Source: Nigrospora sphaerica (Eukaryota > Ascomycota > Sordariomycetes > Amphisphaeriales > Apiosporaceae). From it: a stretch of DNA of 64,000 nucleotides. The notes below the pieces were generated by a model that was given only the letters and a program-made list of their open reading frames with translations, did not search any database and was not told where the DNA came from. This document shows, piece after piece, positions 11,539 through 20,581 of this stretch (its first letter is position 1; each line of letters begins with the position of its first letter). The DNA lies in contig JAGVVL010000022.1 in the NCBI GenBank assembly GCA_018287875.1, positions 3,410,001-3,474,000 of the forward strand, read 5' to 3'. The position numbers and the translations under genes were made by a program.

Positions 11539-12735
11539 GTGGAGAGCGTGGGATCATCGCCTGCGCCGTTTATCGGGTCAGATGTAGGAGAGTCCGCTTA
11601 CTGCGCTAACGGCAGACAAAACGGCAGCATCCCGGCGACGCTGCCGTTACTGCAGCTCGCCGATTGGGATGAAGGCGAGGCGTACGACGAACAACCTCCC
11701 ACTTGCCTTCACTACTCGATCGAATGGAAGCTCACCTGTAACGGCAAAACCCTGCGAAAGGATACCAAACCTAACCTCGTCCTCGCCCCTGGCGCCTACT
11801 GGCGGAAGTTCCTGCAGCCCAAGCTGGAAAAACTGGCTAGGAACAAGCTGCGTGCGCGAGACTCGGCCGAGATTGACGATACGGACGTAACGGTTTCGGT
11901 ACGCGACCGCTCCGAACGCGACCTGGTGAAATGCTTCGATGGATTCGACGTCGATTGGGAGCTTATCGAGAGACAGCTCTGCGCGTGGGCAGCGCTGTTC
12001 CTGGAGGGCAAGCCCCTCCGGCTAGTTGTCTCTTTTAACTACGCTGAGTCCGGCACTGCCACTGTCCAAACCAAAAAACGTGCACGGATCTCGGCGACAC
12101 GATCAATGCTGTCCGACCGGGCGGGGCAGCTCGATGCGGAACAAGCCTCGGGACAACAGTCGACCTGGCGCGAACTCTACCAACTGATGCGGTGTCCCGG
12201 GCCGCCCTGCCATCTCGGGCCCTACTGCTGGCGCGATAACGAAGGGAAGAGGCACTATAAGCTTCTTACGCACCATCTCACGAGCCTTGTCAAGCACATT
12301 GAGCAAGGCCATCCTATCCAGTGCCACGATGATATGCCCGATTACATCCGTAACCAGCTGTACGCAGAGGAGCAGCAGAAGACCAAACGAAAGCGGAAGC
12401 GCGACTCATCTCCCACTAAGGGCGTTGCGCCGATTTAAGTAGTCCTGCCCACATAGCTTCCTTACACGCTAGAAAAAGGGCGCACAGGCACGCCTCGAAG
12501 TCCCGTCACGATTGTAGGGCTGAGGGACCAAGCCGTCCGAGAGTATTGCGAGTGGCAGTGTTCCAACGTCGGTGATAACGATCTGAAGCTGGAGTTCTAG
12601 AAGGCGCGAGACCTGACGCTGGCGGAGGGTCTCGACCTCGAGCAGCTGTATGAAGAACACGAGCACCAGTTCCTCGTAGAGAAGGGTGTTAAGCGCGGCA
12701 TCGCTAGGCGCTTTGTGCGCGACATTAAGACGTGA
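11539..12735 (+). pseudogene. Broken gene of an uncharacterised fungal repeat-associated family
   Basis: An open frame runs to a TAA at 12436-12438 and includes LPLLQLADWDEGEAYDEQPP, SIEWKLTCNGKTLRKDTKPN and DLVKCFDGFDVDWELIERQL. The same frame continues past stops at 12436, 12454 and 12598 with clearly coding-like sequence: LRDQAVREYCEWQCSNVGD, then GLDLEQLYEEHEHQFLVEKG and VKRGIARRFVRDI, ending at a TGA at 12733-12735. I recognise this as a multicopy family of fungal hypothetical proteins; the tail resembles a small helical SAM-like module, which is inference. The TAG stops at 12454 and 12598 are explicable as CAG-to-TAG changes, as RIP makes. No ATG is found at the N-terminus; the frame follows a stop at about 11530. 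Function is unknown. Confidence 0.65.
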
Positions 12736-12974
12736 GCCCGGCAATAGGAGGAAACATTCGATTCCAGTCTTCATTCTACTCTTCCTTATTCTCTAGTATC
12801 TTAATAGATACGCCGGCATGCCGGAAATGATCTTCAGCACTGATGTGAGAGGCTGAGCCTTGAAGCACTATCGAAGGGGGCCAAATGCTGTTTATTTTCT
12901 AGATGGGAAAGAGAGAAGAGAATCGTCCTCCGGAGGCCGGGCGCAGCGTCTCGTTAAATCTTGCGAGACCGGCC

Positions 12975-13030
12975 GGAACGTTCGGTTTGGAACGTTCGGA
13001 TCGGAACGTTCGGAGCGGAACGTTTGGATC
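12975..13030. repeat. Four tandem 14-bp units with palindromic core
   Basis: Four consecutive copies of GGAACGTTCGGNNN, at 12975, 12989, 13003 and 13017. The core GAACGTTC is a perfect 8-bp palindrome in units 1-3, while unit 4 has GAACGTTT. The array lies about 20 bp outside the 3' end of the Tc1 transposase reading frames. Confidence 0.9.
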
Positions 13031-13049
13031 ACTGCTCAGCTCCCTTCTC

Positions 13050-14628
13050 CTAGGTCTTGACCACTAGCCTGGCGTTCGAATGAAGAGACCTACTCGGAAC
13101 CTCATATGAGGGGTTCGTGAGACGCTCAGGCCAGGTGTGCCTGAGCCTATCTCCCAGGTCCCAACCTGTAACAACTGGCCTTCTTAGATCCGACAACGTG
13201 TACGCACCACTCCAGGAAGTGGCCGAAGTCTTGTTGCGCATCGTAGAGATGCCAGTTCTGTTTGATAAATGCTTTAACTTCGGAAAAGAACTCCTCGATG
13301 GGATTCAGATCGGGTGAATAGGGCGGCAAGAAGAGTAGCTTAACACCGGCGTCGTTGCACAGCTGTTGGAGTCTCTCGGGCTGGTGGAATCCAGCGTTGT
13401 CCATGATGAGAACCGACTTCGGTTCTGGCCACCTCCCGCAGAGCGGTAGGAGCTCCTGTATAAACTCTTCGAACACGTCGCTGTTCGTGGATCCCTTAAA
13501 GACGCGCGAAAACACAATCCCGTCTTGTGCGTACGCAGGCAGGATCTGGTATCGTTCATCGCGATGGAATCGACTGACCTGGGCCGGCGTCACCCCAAGA
13601 GGAGCCCAGCCTGTCCGTCGGACGCCAACGCGCCGGTCGCATCCCGACTCGTCGATGTATACCAGGTGATACGATCGGAAGTCGGAAAGTGTATGGCTAT
13701 AGGAATCACGCAGATCGGCATTTCACTCTTTCGCTATGTTTCGTGTGGTTTTCTTCGACCACCCGACCGAGGTCAGCGCTCTACTAATGCTCATCTTGGT
13801 CACTATCACGTCGAACTCGCTCTGCAAGAACTGTACCATTTCGTGTTGGTACATGTTAGGTTTCGTGAGCAGCCGATTGCGTAATGCGTTGAGCATGGGC
13901 GGCGTGATGGATCGAGTTCGGCCGACCGTGGTTCGGGTGTAACGAACGCTATACCTAAGTACTGCGTGACGTAGGGTTTGTACAATCAGGGACAGAGAGC
14001 GTCTGTCTAGCTTGAACACTGGTCGTAGGGTAACTGATAACTAAGGGTGCGTGACTGGGTAACTGGTCTGAACTTTGGAATAGGTCGTTAGGAGATTACT
14101 CCCATCTATAGGTGAGATAGATGCTTAGATTGATCACTGAGGTAATGACTGTCTGACTAGGAAATCCTTCTAACTTATATACTAAGTCATTCCCTCACTG
14201 ATATGCGTTGGATCGTTGGATCGTGAAATCCCAAGTCGCGATCCTATGATCCAGTGGATACCTTGGATCGTTGGATCGTGGATTCCTCATTCACGATTCT
14301 ATGATCCATCACGTGATTTAGTCTTGGCGTGGCTCGTGTGGCTGCTTGTGGCTAGTGTCTTGTTTGTTTGCCGCATTGACTTGTTTGTTTGTCCGGCGGT
14401 CCTTGGCTGCATGACGCTTGTCTGTTCCCGTAGGCGGTTTGTTGGCTCGTCTGGGTCGTAACATCGGGGTGCTTTCGTGGATCCGAAGCATCGCAGGTTC
14501 GCTCGAATCGCCCGGATGCATCGCGTGCTGCAGCTAACTGTTTTCGCAATCTGCGTATCAGTCGCGCTGCTTCCTTCGATCATGCATTGGGCCAGTTCGT
14601 GCTGGGAGGCTGCGAGGTTAGGTGCCAT
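13050..14628 (-). mobile_element. Disrupted Tc1/mariner-type transposon (DD34E transposase)
   Basis: Minus-strand transposase pieces occur in order. The N-terminal HTH at about 14628-14466 reads TDTQIAKTVSCSTRCIRAIR. The second HTH segment from about 13923 reads GRTRSITPPMLNALRNRLL. The catalytic core has VYIDESG, VLIMDNAGFH and SPDLNPIEEF, with 34 residues between the last two acidic residues, i.e. DD34E. One in-frame TGA at 13725-13723 sits where the family has arginine (KE*NADLRDSY), consistent with CGA to TGA. About 540 bp of unrelated sequence separates the two HTH parts. The C-terminus is also degraded. Terminal repeats of this element were not identified. It cannot encode an active transposase. 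Confidence 0.8.
14208..14315. repeat. 55-bp tandem duplication inside the transposase insertion
   Basis: The 18-base sequence TTGGATCGTTGGATCGTG occurs at 14208 and again at 14263, followed both times by related sequence containing TCTATGATCCA or CCTATGATCCA. Each unit also holds an internal GGATCGTT repeat. It sits within the roughly 540-bp segment that separates the two HTH parts of the transposase. Confidence 0.8.
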
Positions 14629-15114
14629 GCTGGACTTCGTTAATTGTGGAGGGAAAGCGCTGGGAAGGTTTGCTACGTAGGTGAGTCAGTGTAGCAGCTT
14701 CGGGGCAGAGGGGCTAAGATCACATCCCCACCTTCAAAGCAGGCTTACCCATTTGAATTGCGCAGTGCTCGTCCATCGTCTTCGCTGTTTTGCTTCAAAG
14801 TTACAGCACTGAGGATCTATCGACGCACGCAACATCCCGGGCGCACTCATTCTTGTTCATCCCACCATGCGCTTGCTCTTCACGCAGCTAAATTCGGTAC
14901 GACATGACTTTGCGGGCTCGCCGAACCTCATTGGCGAGACGCGCAGATCCCGTGATCAGCTCAGCCTCTTCCCCGCCGCCACGATGGCCTCTACGACAAT
15001 GGCCCCCGCCTCTGGTCTGCGATCGGAAAACACTCACAGCTCTAACGACCTGGTACTGCCCGCTTTGCCGATACCATTCCCTACCACGGTTACCCACTAC
15101 GATTGCCCGCCCCG

Positions 15115-18100
15115 ATGGCCGAAGCGTTCGGCGTCGCAGCCAGCGCGCTCGCCGTGACCGAACTGGCAGCGAAGACCGCCGTGCGTTGTACGCAGTACTG
15201 GCAAGCCGTGTCCCGTGCGAGGGCCGACATCGAGCGCATCCAAAACGAAGTCTCAAGTCTCTCCGTAATCGCCGAGAGTGTGCAAAAACTCATAGATGAG
15301 CCCTAAGGAGCGAAACTTCTCACAGTTCAACAGCTCGACGCTGCGCTACGCGATGGACAATCCTGCCTGCGGAACCTGCTCGATGATCTTGCTCCCAGCA
15401 AGACCAGATCAGCTATGCATCGTTTTGGACTGCGTGCACTGAAGTGGCCGTTCACGAACAAAGAGATCGAGAAGATGATTCAAGAGCTTAGGCAATGTGG
15501 ACAGACGATACAAGCCGCCTTGCAGGTTGACCAGACGTTAGTGAATAGCGAAGTCCTCGCTTGATCATGATGCTAATAGAGCAATCCCAGGGCCATCGCT
15601 CTTAACACAGACCAAAGTGTTACTCTACTCCGACGAAACGCTGCTCTCGGCAGCCTGCCTGTCGCACAGGGCGCTGCCTTCGATTCCCACGCCGAAGAAC
15701 ATAACCCGACCTGCCTCCCCAATACGCGTGTCGAGCTCCTCCACGATATCAACCAATGGATCCAGGACCCGACAGCCGAGGGGATGTTCTGGCTGAACGG
15801 CATGGCTGGAACGGGCAAGTCAACGATTTCGCGAACATTAGCACACTCAGCGCAGGTCAAGGGCTACCTCGGCGCAACGTTCTTCTTTAAGCGAGGCGAG
15901 AGCGATCGAGATAGCGCTTCCAAGTTCTTCACGACTATCGCAGCTCAGCTCGCTTCACGACATCCGGCGATGATCCCCCACATACAGGCTGCTATCGATA
16001 CCGATCCCTCGATTTTTGACAAGAAGATGCAAGAACAGTTTCAGAAGCTTGTTCTCGAGCCCCTTTCGAGGGCATCTAAAGCTAGCGCTGATGGCAGCAT
16101 ATTACTAATTGTGGTTGACGCACTAGACGAATGCGGCAACGATGACGATGTTAAGCGTCTCATCGACCTCTTCTCTAGCTCGAAAGTTCTACAGCACCCA
16201 AGGTTCAAGGTCTTCCTCACGAGCCGACCCGAGTTACCTATCCGTTTTGGCTTCACTGCTGTCCAAGGCACGTACCAGGACCTCATCCTTCACGAGGTAC
16301 CCGAGCCGATTATCGAACACGACATACATACCTTCCTCGCCCACGAGATGGAACATATCAGGAAGCAATACAACTTGCCCTCTGGATGGCCGGGTGAGGC
16401 AAACATTCGGACACTGGTTGAGATGGCAGTGCCGTTGTTCATTTTCGCCGCAACAGTCTGCCGTTTCATATCCGATCCGAAATGTGGCGGCCCACGCAGA
16501 AAGCTGCAAAAGGTCCTAGAGCATCGAACGAAGAACGAGGGATCGAAGTTGAACGCGACATACCTACCTATCCTCGAACAACTCATCGAAGGTCTCTCGT
16601 TATCAGAACGAAAAGAGGCTCTCGGGGACTTCCGTCGTGTTATCGGTTCAATTGTGGTGTTAGCCGACCCTCTCTCTACATCTGCCCTCGCAGGGTTACT
16701 CGACACGACTCCGGAGGATGTCTCGGAGAACCTGAATCTACTCCACTCCGTCCTGAGCGTGCCCTCGCGAGCTGAGGTACCTATTAAGCTCTTGCACCTC
16801 TCATTCCGCGACTTTCTGCTAGACCTAACAACGACGGATAATGTGTTCTCAGTCAACGAAACGGACACCCATAAACGCCTAGCAACCGACTGCCTACGAC
16901 TTCTGGATAAGTCGCTACATATGGACATCTGCGGAGTCCCGGCACCTGGGACGCTCTTCACGGAGGTTACTCCTAAGCAGATCGGCGACGCTCTACGACC
17001 AGAGATGCAATATGCCTGCCGCTTCTGGGTGCACCACGTAGTACAGTCCAAAGCAAGCTTATCTGACAGTGGTGAAGTGTATTCGTTTCTTACCGCCCAT
17101 TTCCTGCACTGGTTAGAGGCACTCAGCTGGATACGACGAGCTTCGGAAAGCTTGGGTATGTTGGACGCTCTGCGAAACCTTGTTGATGTAAGTGCTAAGT
17201 GTCGCTGAGGAACGGCCGGGTCTAACATTTATAGGCCGATGCCGGCAGTTGCCTTCTCGCCTTCTTACATGATGCGCGGCGCTTTGCCTCCAGTACGACC
17301 TCAAGAATTGAACTTGCACCTCTCCAAGCATACTCATCTGGTCTCCTGTTTGCACCAAAAGGGAGTGTTATACGCACTACTTTTAGTAGCGAAATCCCTA
17401 GTTGGATGACGTTACAGCCAAGGGTAGAGGATGCCTGGGACGCCTGCGAGCGGACGCTCGAGGGCCATAGCGATCGGGTCAGGTCGGTGGCGTTCTCGCC
17501 CGACGGCGCCGTCGTGGCGTCGGCGTCGGACGACCAGACCGTCCGGCTCTGGAACGCGGCGACGGGCGCGCCTCTCCAGACGCTCGAGGGCCATAGCGGT
17601 TCCGTCAATTCGGTGGCGTTCTCGCCCGACGGCGCCGTCGTGGCGTCGGCGTCGGACGACCAGACCGTCCGGCTCTGGAACGCGGCGACGGGCGCGCCTC
17701 TCCAGACGCTCGAGGGCCATAGCGGTTTCGTCAACTCGGTCGCGTTCTCGCCCGACGGCGCCGTCGTGGCGTCGGCGTCGTGGGACCAGACCGCCCGGCT
17801 CTGGAACGCGGCGACGGGCGCGCCTCTCCAGACGCTCGAGGGCCATAGCGGTCCCGTCAACTCGGTCGCGTTCTCGCCCGACGGCGCCGTCGTGGCGTCG
17901 GCGTCGTGGGACCAGACCGTCCGGCTCTGGAACGCGGCGACGGGCGCGCCTCTCCAGACGCTCGAGGGCCATAGCGATTGGGTCAACTCGGTGGCGTTCT
18001 CGCCCGACGGCGCCGTCGTGGCGTCGGCGTCGTGGGACCAGACCGTCCGGCTCTGGAACGCGGCGACGGGCGCGCCTCTCCAGACGCTCGAGGGCCATAG

Positions 18101-19196
18101 CGGTCGCGTCAACTCGGTGGCGTTCTCGCCCGACGGCGCCGTCGTGGCGTCGGCATCGTTCGACCAGACCGTCCGGCTCTGGAACGCGGCGGCGGGCGCG
18201 CCTCTCCAGACGCTCGAGGGCCATAGCGGTACCGTCAACTCGGTGGCGTTCTCGCCCGACGGCGCCGTCGTGGCGTCGGCGTCGGACGACCAGACCGTCC
18301 GGCTCTGGAACGCGGCGACGGGCGCGCCTCTCCAGACGCTCGAGGGCCATAGCGGTCCCGTCAACTCGGTGGCGTTCTCGCCCGACGGCGCCGTCGTGGC
18401 GTCGGCGTCGGAGGACCAGACCGTCCGGCTCTGGAACGCGGCGACGGGCGCGCCTCTCCAGACGCTCGAGGGCCATAGCGGTCGCGTCAACTCGGTCGCG
18501 TTCTCGCCCGACGGCGCCGTCGTGGCGTCGGCATCGTTCGACCAGACCGTCCGGCTCTGGAACGCGGCGACGGGCGCGCCTCTCCAGACGCTCGAGGGCC
18601 ATAGCGGTCCCGTCAACTCGGTGGCGTTCTCGCCCGACGGCGCCGTCGTGGCGTCGGCGTCGGACGACCAGACCGTCCGGCTCTGGAACGCGGCGACGGG
18701 CGCGCCTCTCCAGACGCTCGAGGGCCATAGCGGTCCCGTCAACTCGGTGGCGTTCTCGCCCGACGGCGCCGTCGTGGCGTCGGCGTCGGACGACCAGACC
18801 GTCCGGCTCTGGAACGCGGCGACGGGTATTTGTTTTCAAACAACGAATGTTGGCACCATTTTGCAAGACCTATCCTTTAGTAAGGATAGTTCGTCCCTTA
18901 CCACTGACGTTGGCACCATTACTATAGCTAGCGGGTCACAACCTGCGAACACGAGTCATATCGTTAAGGACACTGTCTCACCGTGTTTGGCTAACCCTAC
19001 TCAAGCAGGAGGAGTTCGCCTTTGTCTTGGGATCAGTGAGGATCGTTGCTGGATTACTCAAGGTGATCGTAATCTGCTCTGGCTACCGGCGGATATACGG
19101 CCAGGTTTTTCAGCTGTGTATAGTTATGTGGTAGCGCTAGGTAACGGGTCAGGAAAGGTTACGATCATGGAATTTGCACAAGACACTCTATCGTAA
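15115..19196 (+). CDS. NLR: HeLo-like / NACHT / WD40 protein, N-terminal domain interrupted by a stop
   Basis: Exons 15115-15536, 15591-17187 and 17235-19196 join in frame. The N-terminal region (MAEAFGVAASALAVTELAAK to QELRQCGQTIQAALQVDQT) matches the fungal HeLo-like N-terminal domain of STAND proteins. NACHT follows with Walker A GMAGTGKST near 15810 and Walker B LLIVVDALDE near 16110. The C-terminus carries eleven 42-aa WD40 repeats plus a degenerate twelfth. Introns have GTTAGT and GTAAGT donors with GCTAAT and TCTAAC branch sites. A TAA at 15304-15306 lies in conserved sequence (IDEP*GAKLL) and is explained by CAA to TAA. As it stands the frame is cut there, and a shorter protein could restart at a downstream ATG (15415). 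Relatives (HET-E, HET-D, HET-R) control heterokaryon incompatibility and cell death. It may be a pseudogene, a truncated receptor or polymorphic in the species. Confidence 0.85.
17454..18839 (+). repeat. Eleven 126-bp WD40 repeats, near-identical
   Basis: Eleven head-to-tail 126-bp units encode a 42-aa WD repeat from TLEGHS to TGAPLQ. Amino-acid changes concentrate at the two residues after GHS (DR, GS, GF, GP, DW, GR, GT, GP, GR, GP, GP) and the residue before DQT (D, D, W, W, W, F, D, E, F, D, D). Elsewhere only three single replacements are seen: R for N in unit 1, A for V in unit 3 and A for T in unit 6. Silent differences are few (for example TCG versus TCA in units 6 and 9). Such homogeneity implies recent duplication or conversion. 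Confidence 0.95.
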
Positions 19197-19767
19197 GTAA
19201 CAAATACCTATTCCTCTTGCTTTCTAAATTCGGTCCTTTATAACTCCACCTTATTTTCTAATAGCTTTGCAAAAGGGGGTCCTAGGGGACCTGATAAATT
19301 TATATTCTCAGCTGTGTTTCTATAGCGTTCTCTCTGCTTCTGTATATCTGATATATGTTCCTGATAACATATCTTAACCAGAGGCAATTCTATACGAGTG
19401 ATCGTGACTAGGTACTCGGTCGAGCAGGTTGTTTTATAGTGGATCCAACCATTTAAGAGATCGTCTTTGGGTTGAGCCATAAGTAGATATGTGATACCCA
19501 CACTCAGCGAGGCATTCGGATCTTATATTACATATCCTTACAGGACTGGAACGCAGAAACTTCTAGAAATATGTACCCAGCGTAGACAAGGCTTAAAAAT
19601 GGACAGGGGCCGGAAGTGGATCGCATCTACCTATGATAATCGATTGATGTGATTCCCAAACGCTGCGATCCAACGTTAATGACTGTATCTGCGGGGTAAA
19701 CAAGCCACACCCCAATACGCCACATGGCTTACGGGTCCGGCGGGTACCCAAGAGGGGGCCTCTGCTT

Positions 19768-20146
19768 AGGTGATCCTGACGATCTCCCGCTAGACTGGGC
19801 CAACTACAGCGAATAGCAAAACACTCCAAGTGGATAGACAACCGAGGGACCAGGAATAAAGAATACTATCCAGAGAGGTTCATATACGAAACGATCATAT
19901 CGTGAATAGCTAAACTTTTGTATAACTGTAAGTTATCGCTGCCTTACTGCTTACAGTAGAACGAATCTGGCCTAGCGTTCGAGTACAAACAGCGATAACA
20001 GGTACCTGCCAAGGCTAACAGGGCGACCCGATGACACAGTTGGTCAGCTTTCAGGGACACGGTATACGATCCATAAATAGAAGTGGCCCAAGCGGAGAGT
20101 TTGTCCCCTTGCTGCGCACATAGGAGGCCGATTTCGTTACCTACTG
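19768..20146 (-). repeat. Right arm of inverted repeat
   Basis: Reverse complement of the left arm at 10692-11081, with weaker similarity reaching in to about 19545. The outer end CCTACTG is followed by TA. The stretch 19197-19544 between the NLR stop and this arm is AT-rich and has no recognised gene. Confidence 0.85.
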
Positions 20147-20581
20147 TATCGGTTTCGAACAGTTTCTTTTGTCATGGGCAGAACGGGGTGTTGCGATAAT
20201 GAGCTGCGTTTAAGAGAATAAAGAGACGTGCGTTTTCAGTCCGAGAGAGGCAATTATAGTGGCAGGTTGGATTTCAAAGTGCTCAGGTACTTGTTGAAGT
20301 AGTTGATTCTTACTAGGTCATACGTACATACCTCAAGTTGCTCAGATTCACGTATTACATTGGGTTCCTATCTAAGTACCTATGTAAGTGGAAGCATTGC
20401 TTCTGATACATCTCGTACGGCAGCACCGCTACTCCGATGGAAGCACCGCTACTTCTACGCAACCGGTTTGCACCTGCTTCCCAATATTATGGAATGTAAA
20501 TATTCTAGTCCCCTACCTACCTCAAGCCCATAACTTAACCACCACAACTCCTAGGAAACCGGCCCACGAGAACAAACAAAT
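20147..20581. other. Intergenic, probable promoter
   Basis: Lies between the right inverted-repeat end and the FAD-oxidase start. It contains several TACCTA/TAGGTA-like motifs and no coding signal. Confidence 0.4.

Larger units (their letters stand above)
10692..20146. mobile_element. Putative 9.46-kb inverted-repeat-bounded element
   Basis: The block starts CAGTAGGTAACGAAATCGG at 10692 and ends with the exact reverse complement at 20146. The bases outside both ends are TA (10690-10691 and 20147-20148), as expected for a TA target duplication, and CAGT is a common Tc1/mariner-type terminus. The arms match closely for about 380-390 bp and more weakly to about 600 bp. Inside are a broken uncharacterised-family gene, a disrupted Tc1 transposase and a NACHT-WD40 NLR. 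None of these is an obvious matching transposase for the whole unit. It could instead be two independent insertions of the same short repeat in opposite orientation. Confidence 0.45.

Noticed and set aside
13050..14628. The internal Tc1 transposase as the mobiliser of the whole 9.46-kb block
   Set aside because: It is broken, has its own position within the block, and no evidence links it to the outer CAGTAGGTAACG ends.
15267..15330. A GTAATC...CACAG intron removing the premature stop of the NLR
   Set aside because: It would delete conserved HeLo-like residues (VIAESVQKLID) that are clearly coding, so a real stop is more likely.
17222..18866. Two ~500-aa minus-strand frames and a ~500-aa second plus-strand frame across the WD40 array
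   Set aside because: They are mirror frames of a GC-rich 126-bp tandem repeat whose length is a multiple of three, so any open frame stays open. Only the NACHT-linked frame encodes WD40 repeats.
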